A stretch of DNA of 53,638 nucleotides from Bacteroidia bacterium. GTDB lineage: Bacteria > Bacteroidota > Bacteroidia > NS11-12g > UBA9320. The notes under the pieces were generated by a model. The model did no database searches, was not told the origin of the DNA, and saw only the letters and a list, made by a program, of their open reading frames with translations. Position numbers and translations under genes: made by a program. The stretch spans positions 1 to 53,638 of the forward strand of contig JAEPQQ010000015.1 of assembly GCA_017640445.1 (NCBI GenBank). The letters are read 5' to 3'. This document shows, in pieces, positions 26,666-35,053 of the stretch (the first letter of the stretch is position 1; each line of letters begins with the position of its first letter).

Positions 26666-27214
26666 TTATTTCCAGTTACCCGAGTACGAAGCTTCGCTAA
26701 TAGAGCCTACGCGAAGTGCAGGTTTTGGGTGGTTTGGATTGCTTCGCTGCTTGTCGAATGGCCATGGGTCAGTTACCTGAAACACAGGAACCTCAACATT
26801 CCCCTGTACCACGGTACTTGCCAATAGCTCAAAACGAGCCGTGTCCATAGGTGGAACGAAGGCAATTGAGTCTACATTAAAGTCCTTGAACAAACTATCT
26901 TTAACGCTTACTTCTCTGATCTCTTGTCGATACACGGATGTTGTATCATCCTTGTCACCATATTCAACCAGAATCTTAAGTTTTCCGTGGTTGATGAAGT
27001 TAATCAGAGAGTCGAATTCACCTGTGAAACTACCTTTAACATCTTTGTAAGCCAGTTCCGCAACCCGAATCTTGTCCAACTTGTCAATCACGAGCTCTTC
27101 AACGCGTTTAACTTCTTTTCGGTAACGAATTTCCCCCATAATGGAGTTGTAAAGAAGGTAGGCCAAAAGGCATGCTACCAGAAACAAAACTACTTTAAGA
27201 ATGTTGTTGATCAT
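26666..27214 (-). CDS. Single-pass membrane protein of unknown function
   Basis: The 182-residue protein has one hydrophobic segment at residues 5-26 (ILKVVLFLVACLLAYLLYNS) followed by a charged helix (RYRKEVKRVEELVIDKLDKI) and a soluble domain with RVAELAYKDVKGSFTGEFDS and FQVTDPWPFDKQ. The N-terminal helix continuing into a charged amphipathic helix recalls type II pseudopilins, but no prepilin peptidase site is present. It is the first gene of the operon leading to DUF3822, rsmD and coaD (five-base gap). I do not recognise a named family. It is probably anchored in the inner membrane facing the periplasm. Confidence 0.7.
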   Translation of the reverse strand: MINNILKVVLFLVACLLAYLLYNSIMGEIRYRKEVKRVEELVIDKLDKIRVAELAYKDVKGSFTGEFDSLINFINHGKLKILVEYGDKDDTTSVYRQEIREVSVKDSLFKDFNVDSIAFVPPMDTARFELLASTVVQGNVEVPVFQVTDPWPFDKQRSNPNHPKPALRVGSISEASYSGNWK

Positions 27215-27314
27215 TTTTGTCTTGACTTAGGGCAATATTAACGATTTCAATTAATAATTGGTATCAAAGGGTGTTATGCTTTTATAATGCGCTTATTTAG
27301 TTTTACCAGCGGTT

Positions 27315-28970
27315 TTATGCGTATCGGTTACCAACCCAAACAAAGCGTTTGTTAATGAACTCTGGATTTGTAAAACTAGCATTACCGGCTGGGTTTCCTC
27401 CGGTTACATGGAAGTCGCTAAAGGCAGCATGCTGGTTAACAAATGCAGCACCACCAAAGTTGAACGAAACCGGCGTAAAGCTGGCGTTCATGGTCTCTTC
27501 AATAGAGTCCATCATGGCGTTATCCGTTGAATAGGCTAAGCAGGTCAACGCTCCTTTCGTACGAGCCAGTTGAGCCGCTAATTCAACAGAATGTTCACGT
27601 GATTTTGTTTTTACTACAAACACAATCGGACCAAAACACTCTTCACCGTAAGCAGGTAAATTTTCGTGATCGGTTACAATTACGCGTGGAGTAAAAATGC
27701 GTGCATTTTCAAACTCAGCATTGGAAATGTCCTGGTCGGCAAGTAACATCTCACCTCCAAAGTCACCACCATCTTTTATACGTTTAATCGTGTTGTCGTT
27801 TTGAATACCTCCCAATGTGCCTGCACCCATCTTCGGGTGATTTACAAGGCCTTCTACTGCCTTCGATATGCCGTTGGCGATATCATCAAACGAGATGTTG
27901 CCCTCTGACGTTTCAATGCCGTTTTCAGGTACAAAAACATTTTGAGGTGCTGTACACATCTGACCTGAATACAATGAAGCAGAGAATGCGATGTTTTGAG
28001 CCACCGATTTAAAGTCATTCGCCGAATCAAGGATCACATTGTTAACACCCGCCTTTTCTGTGAAGGTAGTTTTGTTCAACGTTTCAATATAATCGCCAAA
28101 TGCATTACCACCCGTATAGTCTACCAATTGAATGGCATCGTGCTCAGCCAAATCCTTTGTTATTGGATTAGACAAAGTGTCTACGGCCAGTTGGATTACA
28201 TTTGGATCAATGCCGTTTTCAGTAAGCACTTTTCTCAGTTCGGCAATTACAACAGCAATCGGAAGGATTGCTTTGGGGTGAGGTTTCACAATTACCGGGT
28301 TTCCGGTGATGAGACTGGCATACATGCCAGGCACCGTGTTCCAGGTTGGGAACGTCGAACACCCAATTACAAGACCGATACCCTTTGGTTGAGCCTTCCA
28401 GGTTTTCTTAAGACTTAGGTCGAATTTGCCCATTGGCTTTACCCATTGTACCTCGTTGGGAAACCTGTTTATTTCGTGGTAACCCATTGCAACTGCTTCC
28501 AGCGCTCGGTCATTAGCATGCGGACCAGAGGCCTGAAACGCCATCATAAAACTTTGCCCTGTTGTATGCATGGTGGCATAGGCAATGTCGAAATAGCGCT
28601 TAACCACTCGCTCCAATGATTCGATAAGAACAGCACTGCGTTCTTCTATTGAAACATTTTTCCACGATTGGGCCGCTTTGGCATTTTCAATCAACGTTTC
28701 GACAGACAGTTTAGGATATGTTACTCCAATTCCTGTTTGCATATAAGGCGATACTTCTTCGCCAACCCATTCGTCGCTTTCTATATCCAACTCTTTAAAG
28801 TCCTGATTCATCATTCCCGCAAACCAGTTTCGGCCTGCTTCGTTTTCTTCAGGGGCATAAGCCTTCGGATGTTCAGGGTAAGGTGTATAGTATTCTCTTT
28901 TATGTAACGCTTCTACCGCGTCGTTAAGAAGTTTTTTGTGCGTTTCGAATAAACTCATTGCTGTTGTCAT
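27315..28970 (-). CDS. paaN: PaaN-type aldehyde dehydrogenase family protein
   Basis: The 551-residue protein matches the PaaN branch of aldehyde dehydrogenases, associated with phenylacetate breakdown. Seen are IGCSTFPTWNTVPGMYASLI, VIVKPHPKAILPIAV, the catalytic Cys in YSGQMCTAPQNVF and ECFGPIVFVVKTKS. No paaA-E, paaG or paaK neighbours lie in the window, so the pathway link rests on the family alone. ATG 28970 lies nine bases after a perfect -7 box; a second ATG four codons on (28958) would leave a 15-base leader and is equally possible. No terminator is seen in the ~100 bases after it. Confidence 0.82.
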   Translation of the reverse strand: MTTAMSLFETHKKLLNDAVEALHKREYYTPYPEHPKAYAPEENEAGRNWFAGMMNQDFKELDIESDEWVGEEVSPYMQTGIGVTYPKLSVETLIENAKAAQSWKNVSIEERSAVLIESLERVVKRYFDIAYATMHTTGQSFMMAFQASGPHANDRALEAVAMGYHEINRFPNEVQWVKPMGKFDLSLKKTWKAQPKGIGLVIGCSTFPTWNTVPGMYASLITGNPVIVKPHPKAILPIAVVIAELRKVLTENGIDPNVIQLAVDTLSNPITKDLAEHDAIQLVDYTGGNAFGDYIETLNKTTFTEKAGVNNVILDSANDFKSVAQNIAFSASLYSGQMCTAPQNVFVPENGIETSEGNISFDDIANGISKAVEGLVNHPKMGAGTLGGIQNDNTIKRIKDGGDFGGEMLLADQDISNAEFENARIFTPRVIVTDHENLPAYGEECFGPIVFVVKTKSREHSVELAAQLARTKGALTCLAYSTDNAMMDSIEETMNASFTPVSFNFGGAAFVNQHAAFSDFHVTGGNPAGNASFTNPEFINKRFVWVGNRYA

Positions 28971-28978
28971 AACGTCGG

Positions 28979-28986
28979 CAAATTTA
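28979..28986 (-). promoter_or_regulatory. -7 promoter element of paaN
   Basis: The minus strand reads TAAATTTG, a perfect TAnnTTTG, eight bases before the first ATG of paaN. Confidence 0.55.
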
Positions 28987-29123
28987 AGTATTAATGGGTA
29001 TTGACGCCGTAAAAAAACATTCCAACCGGACAGGGATTTTTACTGTATATCAGATGGCTTTCTTTTTTTTAACGGTGCATTAATAAAACTTCTACTATAT
29101 TGCCCTCCGTATTGGATAAGTAG

Positions 29124-29810
29124 ATGTCGCGAAAAATAAATATAGCCATTGACGGCCATTCGAGTTGTGGTAAAGGAACACTCGCCAAAAACCTGGCCAA
29201 GGAGTTGGAATACATGTTCATAGACTCCGGGGCTATGTATCGTGCAGTGACCTTATACCTGATGCAAAACGATATTTCTCTCGAGGAAGTTCAGGCCAAT
29301 CCGGGCGTGCTTCTCGACATCGAGATTAGCTTTAGACTTGACCCGATGCGCGGTTTTTACAATACCCATCTGAACGGTGAAAATGTGGAGCGTGAGATTA
29401 GGGGAATGGCGGTTTCTTCTCAGGTTAGTCAGGTAAGCGCGGTAAAAGAAATACGTGAATTTCTTGTCGATAAGCAGAAACGAATGGGGGAGAACAAGGG
29501 TGTTGTGATGGATGGACGCGACATTGGAACTGTGGTTTTTCCAGATGCCGAACTCAAGATTTTTATGACGGCCGAGCCTATGGTTCGAGCTAAACGGCGT
29601 TATGATGAACTAACCGAAAAGGGAATTCCTGCCAACCTCGAAGAGATTTACAATAACATTCGTTACCGAGATGAATATGATTCAAGCAGAGATGTTAGCC
29701 CACTGATTCAGGCACCCGATGCCATCGTCTTAAATAACACGGAAATGTCGAGAGAGGAACAGGCCCGTATTGCGGTTACCTGGGCCAAAGGTGTAATTAT
29801 GGCAGGCTAG
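29124..29810 (+). CDS. cmk: Cytidylate kinase
   Basis: This 228-residue cytosolic enzyme phosphorylates CMP and dCMP. The P-loop GHSSCGKGTLAK is at residues about 11-22, SGAMYRAVTLYL marks the nucleotide-binding region, and VMDGRDIGTVVFPDAELKIF is the CMP-binding signature, followed by the lid segment RYRDEYDSSRDVSPL. In several Bacteroidota porQ is next to cmk; here porQ is about 20 kb away. The stop overlaps the convergent dxs by 14 bases. Confidence 0.96.
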   Translation: MSRKINIAIDGHSSCGKGTLAKNLAKELEYMFIDSGAMYRAVTLYLMQNDISLEEVQANPGVLLDIEISFRLDPMRGFYNTHLNGENVEREIRGMAVSSQVSQVSAVKEIREFLVDKQKRMGENKGVVMDGRDIGTVVFPDAELKIFMTAEPMVRAKRRYDELTEKGIPANLEEIYNNIRYRDEYDSSRDVSPLIQAPDAIVLNNTEMSREEQARIAVTWAKGVIMAG

Positions 29811-31539
29811 CCTCAATCTTTTCAGAGATTGACTCGGTACTTAGTCCATACATGTCAAACAGTTCCTGGCGCGTTGCATGTTCAATTATGGCATCCGGGA
29901 AACCAAAACAATGTAGCTTTCCGGAGAACACGGCGGTAGCAGCGTATTCTAAAATAGCGGACCCAAAACCACCTTGAATGCAGCCATCTTCCAGGGTGTA
30001 AACGTTTTCATAGGTAGAGAAAACTTCATCCAACGTTTCACAGTCAAGCGGTTTAACAAAACCCATGTCAATTACACTTAGGGAAAGGCCTTTTGTTGCC
30101 AGGCGAAGTTGCACTTCAAGAGCCGTTTCGAGCATAGTGCCAATGCTTAGCAAAACACCTTCTGTTCCGGTTTCATACCGACCACGTACTTTCCCGATTG
30201 CAACCTGTTCAAAGGGGCGCTGCCAATCTTCAAGCGTACCCACTATTTTGGGGTAACGGATGGCTACCGGAGTGTCCATGTTCACAGCGGTGTACATCAT
30301 GTTTCGAAGTTCAACCTCGTTTGAAGGTACCATCAATGTGAGGTTTGGAATACATCGAAGAAAAGCCATATCGTATAGCCCGTGATGCGTAGCTCCATCC
30401 TCACCTACAACTCCCGACCGATCGAGACAGAAAACTACATGGAGGTTTTGGAGGCAAACGTCGTGAATCACCTGGTCGTAACCTCGTTGTAAGAAGGTAC
30501 TGTAGATGTTGCAGACAGGAATAAGTCCGTTGGTGGCAAGGCCTGCCGAAAACGTTACGGCATGTTGTTCTGCAATACCCACATCAAAGCACCGGTCAGG
30601 AAACTCGTCCATCATGATCTTCATTGAACAACCGGTTGGCATTGCTGGTGTGATGCCTACTATTTTATCGTTGCTTCGAGCCAGTTCCAATAATGTAAGA
30701 CCAAAAACATCCTGGAACTTTTTCCCTTTTCGTTGAACTTCCTGCTGCGGTATTTTTACATATTTTACGGCGTGCCATTTCGTTTGCTGGCGTTCTGCCT
30801 CCTTATACCCCTTACCTTTTACTGTTTTTACGTGCCAAACCTTGGGCCCATCGAGTTTGGTTAACTCTTGTAGTTGCTGAACCAACTTCTGCACGTTGTG
30901 ACCATCTTTTGCAAACCGGTAATGGAATCCGAGATCGGTAAAGAAATTGGATGTAACATCAGGGTTGTTCAGATAGTTGTTCAGGGCGCCGGCATTTGGG
31001 TCAATGCCCATTTGGTTGTCGTTTACAACAATTAAAACATTCGTATTACTTACAGCCGCATTGTTTATGGCTTCCCAAGCCATACCACCTGTAAGGCTGC
31101 CATCGCCAATTACCGCTACATGCTGGCGTTCTTGCTTCAAAAGTTTATCTGCTTCGGCAAGGCCTAGTATCGCACTAATTGATGTACTTGAATGTCCTGT
31201 ACCAAACACGTCGAATGGGCTTTCACTTTGTTTGGGGAAACCACTCAGGCCGCCCTTCTTTCGAATGGTGTGAAACACATCTTTTCTACCGGTTAAAACC
31301 TTATGAAGGTATGCCTGATGACCAACGTCCCACACCAACTGGTCGTAAGGTGTATTCAGAACGTAGTGCAAGGCAACAGTCAGTTCGATGGTGCCAAGAT
31401 TAGCGCTAAAGTGACCGCCATGCTGTAAAACCTGATCAATGATGAAATCACGGTACTCCTTACACAACTTTTCAAGGTCGTTGGGACTTTGTAGGCGCAG
31501 TGCCTCCAATTCGCTAAGTATATGCGCCCTGTTTTTCAC
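29797..31539 (-). CDS. dxs: 1-deoxy-D-xylulose-5-phosphate synthase
   Basis: This 580-residue thiamine-diphosphate enzyme starts the non-mevalonate isoprenoid pathway. Motifs are HGGHFSANLGTIELTVALHY, WDVGHQAYLHK, FGTGHSSTSIS, the ThDP motif GDGSLTGGMAWEA...NDNQM and FDVGIAEQHAVTFSAGLA. The linker after GALNNYL is much shorter than in E. coli Dxs, by roughly 35 residues. The start is set at GTG 31539 (MKNRAHIL), 20 bases after the GNAT stop and seven bases after a TTTCTTTG -7-like box; the longer open frame would overlap the GNAT gene. It is the last gene of a four-gene minus-strand operon and its stop overlaps cmk. Confidence 0.93.
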   Translation of the reverse strand: MKNRAHILSELEALRLQSPNDLEKLCKEYRDFIIDQVLQHGGHFSANLGTIELTVALHYVLNTPYDQLVWDVGHQAYLHKVLTGRKDVFHTIRKKGGLSGFPKQSESPFDVFGTGHSSTSISAILGLAEADKLLKQERQHVAVIGDGSLTGGMAWEAINNAAVSNTNVLIVVNDNQMGIDPNAGALNNYLNNPDVTSNFFTDLGFHYRFAKDGHNVQKLVQQLQELTKLDGPKVWHVKTVKGKGYKEAERQQTKWHAVKYVKIPQQEVQRKGKKFQDVFGLTLLELARSNDKIVGITPAMPTGCSMKIMMDEFPDRCFDVGIAEQHAVTFSAGLATNGLIPVCNIYSTFLQRGYDQVIHDVCLQNLHVVFCLDRSGVVGEDGATHHGLYDMAFLRCIPNLTLMVPSNEVELRNMMYTAVNMDTPVAIRYPKIVGTLEDWQRPFEQVAIGKVRGRYETGTEGVLLSIGTMLETALEVQLRLATKGLSLSVIDMGFVKPLDCETLDEVFSTYENVYTLEDGCIQGGFGSAILEYAATAVFSGKLHCFGFPDAIIEHATRQELFDMYGLSTESISEKIEASLP

Positions 31540-31558
31540 GAACTGCAAAGAAACGAAA

Positions 31559-32014
31559 CTATTTGTCTGCCAGCTTCTTAAACATTTTGAAATGTGGTAT
31601 ACCCACTTCAAGAAAGCGTTCACCTATGGTAGTATAGCGCAACCGGGAGTAAAACCTTAATGCAACTTCCCGTGCATGTAGTTCCATGGTTTCATAACCC
31701 ATGTTTCGTGCCAGCTCTTCACTTTCTTCGACTAATTTCTGCCCGATACCAAGATTCTGAAAATCCGGGTGAACCGCTACCTGCCGCATCTTGATTACGG
31801 ACTCAGATATGGGGCGAAGAAGAAGAATACCAATCAGTTGTTTGCCATCGGAAGCTGCCAGGTGGAATTCGTGCTCGTCCGTTGTTAAATTCTCACCGGT
31901 AAACTTTAAACCCAGCGGGGTTCTCAGAACCAATTGTCGCAGCGCTACTGCCTCCGTATATTGTTCCGAGTTGTATTCAATTAGACCTATGGAAATAGCG
32001 GGTCCTTCAGGCAT
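31559..32014 (-). CDS. GNAT family N-acetyltransferase
   Basis: This 151-residue acetyltransferase has a recognisable acetyl-CoA site: VIKMRQVAVHPDFQNLGIGQ (motif A, with QxxGxG-type QNLGIG), followed by LVEESEELARNMGYETMELHA and FYSRLRYTTIGERFLE. The substrate is unknown. The ATG at 32014 overlaps the stop of the upstream MBL gene by eight bases, so the two are coupled; a TTG two codons upstream is less likely. The gene lies between an MBL hydrolase and dxs in one operon. Confidence 0.85.
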   Translation of the reverse strand: MPEGPAISIGLIEYNSEQYTEAVALRQLVLRTPLGLKFTGENLTTDEHEFHLAASDGKQLIGILLLRPISESVIKMRQVAVHPDFQNLGIGQKLVEESEELARNMGYETMELHAREVALRFYSRLRYTTIGERFLEVGIPHFKMFKKLADK

Positions 32015-32855
32015 TAACAAAGTCGTTTAAGGTAAATAGTTCACCGGGTTTGAACTTGCCGTTATCCAATACCACCGTGCCACACTCATTGATTAAATCA
32101 TGTTCGAAAAAAAGTGTGTAGTTGTGTTGGATGGCTTCGTGAAGAAATGCTTCATTTTCTTCCATGCGCACCAATGGGCGTATGTCGTATCCCATTGCAT
32201 AATGTGGTGGTATATGAGCGGCAGATGGAATCATATCGGCTGCAAAAACCAGGGTACGATCCTTGTAGTTGATTTTTGGGCACATCATTTTCTCCGTATG
32301 ACCATTGGCCAATAGCACGGATACGTTATCCGAAATAACGAGGTCATCACCCACAAACTTTAACTGACCACTTTCCTGTATTGGCAAAATGTTTTCCTTT
32401 AGAAACGATGCCTTCTCCCTTGGGTTGGGAGCAACTGCGTGTTCCCAATGTTGTTCATGGCTCCAGTAGGTAGCATTCTTAAACGCGGGTTCCATATGTG
32501 TTTTACCAGAGTTCCATTTGACGCTTCCACCACAATGATCAAAGTGCAAATGGGTAAGTACTACATCGGTTATGTCATTGAAGTCAACACCAGCCTGGTG
32601 AAGGGATTTTTCAAGACTGTGGTCACCGTTGAGGTAGTAGAAGCCGAAAAAGCGTTCACTTTGTTTATCACCTATTCCATTGTCAATCAAAATCAACCGG
32701 TTCCCATCTTCAACCAATAAACATCGCATTGCCCAATTGCAAAGGTTGTTTTCATCGGGGGTTGTATAACGTTGCCAGATCACTTTTGGAACCACACCAA
32801 ACATGGCACCACCGTCTAACTTGAAGTTTCCTGTGTGTATTGTTGCCAGCCTCAT
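32007..32855 (-). CDS. Metallo-beta-lactamase fold hydrolase
   Basis: This 282-residue cytosolic-looking protein has the metal motif LTHLHFDHCGG (HxHxDH), a later single His in LLANGHTEKMMCP and an Asp in AADMIPSAAHIP, which complete a two-metal site. The N-terminal half (GNFKLDGGAMFGVVPKVIW) resembles quorum-lactonase/AttM-like and related Bacteroidota hydrolases, but the substrate cannot be assigned. It begins four bases after the stop of the secreted Kazal protein and overlaps the GNAT start. Confidence 0.85.
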   Translation of the reverse strand: MRLATIHTGNFKLDGGAMFGVVPKVIWQRYTTPDENNLCNWAMRCLLVEDGNRLILIDNGIGDKQSERFFGFYYLNGDHSLEKSLHQAGVDFNDITDVVLTHLHFDHCGGSVKWNSGKTHMEPAFKNATYWSHEQHWEHAVAPNPREKASFLKENILPIQESGQLKFVGDDLVISDNVSVLLANGHTEKMMCPKINYKDRTLVFAADMIPSAAHIPPHYAMGYDIRPLVRMEENEAFLHEAIQHNYTLFFEHDLINECGTVVLDNGKFKPGELFTLNDFVNA

Positions 32856-32859
32856 AGCG

Positions 32860-33354
32860 CTAGTATTTCATAAATTTAAGAACCGAGAATACATCACCAG
32901 AGATAACAAATACATAGTATAGCCCTGGTTGATAACCATTAACATCAAAACTGAATTGCCGGGAGGTAATGGAAAGAAAGTTTTGACTCAGAAGCAGACT
33001 GCCATACGTGTTTCTAATCTGAATGGTGGCAGGACCTCGGTCAGCAAATTGCAGATATAGGTTGATGTAATCAGAAACGAGGTTTGGATATATGTCTGCA
33101 AAGAAGAAATCATTGATGCATACACCGTCATGGCTGATCAACCGAACACCTCCATTCCTGAACGCAACACACTCATTGCGGTAGGTTTTGCCGTTACAAC
33201 CACAAACAGGCAGAAAACTGGGTTCGTTACATTGAAAGAAGGGATCAATTGCAGAGCTGTCAACACATGTTTGGCCGAACTGGCCATACGAAAAGGTTGA
33301 AATAAACGCTAAAAAGAGTACCGAAAAAAGGGGTTTGAAAATCTTTAATCCCAT
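32860..33354 (-). CDS. Secreted Kazal-type protease inhibitor with a T9SS sorting domain
   Basis: The 164-residue protein has a signal peptide (residues 1-24, ending FSYG), then a single Kazal domain of about 50 residues with six cysteines and the bacterial Kazal signature PVCGCNGKTYRNECVAF. The last ~80 residues look like a type A T9SS sorting domain: FADIYPNLVSDYINL, then IRNTYGSLLL, then GYQPGLYYVFVISG and a basic KFMKY end. Kazal domains bind serine proteases in a substrate-like way; export through the outer membrane is inferred from the tail. A perfect -7 box stands four bases upstream of the ATG. It is first in an operon with MBL, GNAT and dxs genes. Confidence 0.85.
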   Translation of the reverse strand: MGLKIFKPLFSVLFLAFISTFSYGQFGQTCVDSSAIDPFFQCNEPSFLPVCGCNGKTYRNECVAFRNGGVRLISHDGVCINDFFFADIYPNLVSDYINLYLQFADRGPATIQIRNTYGSLLLSQNFLSITSRQFSFDVNGYQPGLYYVFVISGDVFSVLKFMKY

Positions 33355-33358
33355 TGCT

Positions 33359-33366
33359 CAAAGATA
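33359..33366 (-). promoter_or_regulatory. -7 promoter element of the Kazal operon
   Basis: The minus strand reads TATCTTTG, a perfect match, only four bases before the ATG at 33354. A leaderless or near-leaderless mRNA is expected. Confidence 0.6.
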
Positions 33367-33417
33367 CCGTTTTGCTCTGAAGCATAATGATTTCCATCTT
33401 GAATTTTTCTAAAAGCC

Positions 33418-33425
33418 TAACTTTG
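33418..33425 (+). promoter_or_regulatory. -7 promoter element of the zincin gene
   Basis: TAACTTTG is a perfect match, with TTG 16 bases upstream and eight bases between it and the ATG at 33434. It is divergent from the Kazal operon promoter, 52 bases away. Confidence 0.6.
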
Positions 33426-33433
33426 ACCAACTG

Positions 33434-33988
33434 ATGTCTGTTAAGCACCAATATCCACCAGAAATTGCCAAAGAGGCATCCGCAGCGCTAAAGGGCTATC
33501 CAGAGCTCCACGATGTCTTTATTGAATTCAAATGGGGAGCAATTGCCAGCAAGTCATTTATGTTGGCCCAACCCGTTCCTTCAAGCCTGCTTCTTCCAAG
33601 AGCCAAACGACGATATCAAATCATAATGAAGCAGCGTTTTTTTGTGAACAACCCAAATATGAAGGATGGAAGAGTGCCTCACGAGGTTATTGTGGGGTGG
33701 TTGGCGCATGAACTGGGCCACGTACTTGATTATAAGGACCGATCGAGCTGGAACCTTATGTGGTTTGGTGTGAAGTATTATTTCTTTTCGAACTTTTTAC
33801 GCAAGGCCGAGATTACGGCCGACCGCAATGCAGTGGAAAGAGGTTATATCCATGAAATAGTAGAGTCCAAGGAGTTTGGCAGAAACCCGTTGTATTTTCC
33901 TTCAGACTACATAAAAAAATTGAACAAGTTTTACCCAAGCGTTGCCACCGTTCGCAAGTGGGTACTTGACCTCGCGCCAAAGGCATAA
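33434..33988 (+). CDS. Putative zinc metalloprotease-like protein (HExxH)
   Basis: The 184-residue protein has no signal peptide. AHELGHVLDY carries the HExxH zinc motif (H92, E93, H96), and 30 residues later AEITADRNAVERG provides a candidate third ligand in an ExxxD arrangement (E126, D130), the pattern of M48-type gluzincins. The short hydrophobic stretch between them (WFGVKYYFFSNFL) could be a buried helix. No named family was recognised, and the protein is much smaller than HtpX or Ste24. It stands alone between divergent promoters and bioB. Confidence 0.65.
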   Translation: MSVKHQYPPEIAKEASAALKGYPELHDVFIEFKWGAIASKSFMLAQPVPSSLLLPRAKRRYQIIMKQRFFVNNPNMKDGRVPHEVIVGWLAHELGHVLDYKDRSSWNLMWFGVKYYFFSNFLRKAEITADRNAVERGYIHEIVESKEFGRNPLYFPSDYIKKLNKFYPSVATVRKWVLDLAPKA

Positions 33989-34066
33989 CTTGCTGAAAAC
34001 TGTTAGCGGTATGATGATGTTGGATTCCCGTAATTTATCATATTTGCCCCATTGAAATTTGAGGAT

Positions 34067-35053
34067 ATGAGTGATTTGAGACACGATTGGACATTGGAAG
34101 AAATGCTTGACATCTATAACAAGCCTCTTCTTGATCTGGTATACCAAGCTGCCACGGCACATCGTCAATACCACAACTCGTCTGAGGTACAAGTAAGTAG
34201 CTTGTTGTCAATTAAGACAGGTGGATGTAAGGAAGACTGCGCCTATTGCCCACAGGCGGCAAGGTATAATACGGACGTAGACGTGCATAAAACACTTGAT
34301 GTAGACGATGTTTTGCAGAAAGCCAAACAAGCAAAATTGGGAGGGTCTAGCAGAATGTGTCTGGGTGCAGCTTGGCGCGAGGTTAGAGATAACAGGGACT
34401 TTGACAAAGTTCTGGATATGGTACGCGGTATTAACGAGCTGGACATGGAAGTGTGCTGCACGCTTGGTATGTTATCCGAAGAGCAGGCACAAAAGTTGTC
34501 GGATGCGGGTGTGTATGCCTACAACCACAACATCGATACGTCGGAAGATTACTATGGGGATATTATTTCCACCCGTACGTATGAAGATCGATTGAATACG
34601 CTTAAGAACGTAAGGAAGGCGAATATGACCATTTGCTCAGGAGGAATCATCGGGATGGGAGAATCCATTGAAGATCGCCTTAAGATGCTGATTACCTTAT
34701 CGAATATTCAGCCACACCCTGAGTCTGTACCAATTAATACATTGGTTCCGGTAAAAGGTACCCCATTAGCTGATGAGGCCGAAGTACCTTTTGAAGACTT
34801 GCTTAGGATGATAGCCACCGCACGGATTGTTATGCCAAAATCGATGGTACGACTTTCGGCTGGTCGTTTGGAACGATCGCGATTGGAACAAGGCTTCTGT
34901 TTTATGGCGGGTGCCAATTCCATTTTTGCAGGTGATAAGTTACTGACAACGCCAAACCCGGAGTTCAATGAAGACATGGATATGTTCAGCTTCTTTGGAC
35001 TGAAACCTATGGAGTCGGCACACGTAGCAGAGAAAAATAATCAACCGGTGTAG
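34067..35053 (+). CDS. bioB: Biotin synthase
   Basis: This 328-residue radical SAM enzyme inserts sulfur into dethiobiotin, the last step of biotin synthesis. The cluster motif CKEDCAYC (C54, C58, C61) follows LLSIKTGGC; also seen are [34 protein letters not shown] and [17 protein letters not shown], which hold the second iron-sulfur cluster residues. ATG 34067 starts MSDLRHDW as in relatives; a TTG five codons earlier is unlikely. A near-consensus -7 box (CATATTTG) lies about 20 bases upstream. It is first of bioB-bioF-bioD-bioA. Confidence 0.97.
   Translation: MSDLRHDWTLEEMLDIYNKPLLDLVYQAATAHRQYHNSSEVQVSSLLSIKTGGCKEDCAYCPQAARYNTDVDVHKTLDVDDVLQKAKQAKLGGSSRMCLGAAWREVRDNRDFDKVLDMVRGINELDMEVCCTLGMLSEEQAQKLSDAGVYAYNHNIDTSEDYYGDIISTRTYEDRLNTLKNVRKANMTICSGGIIGMGESIEDRLKMLITLSNIQPHPESVPINTLVPVKGTPLADEAEVPFEDLLRMIATARIVMPKSMVRLSAGRLERSRLEQGFCFMAGANSIFAGDKLLTTPNPEFNEDMDMFSFFGLKPMESAHVAEKNNQPV

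Noticed and set aside
31540..31623. Extended N-terminus of dxs
   Set aside because: It would overlap the GNAT gene and adds a sequence unlike Dxs; the GTG at 31539 follows a -7-like box and fits the family start.
33989..34066. BirA-type biotin operator before bioB
   Set aside because: No convincing long inverted repeat was seen in this 78-base gap.
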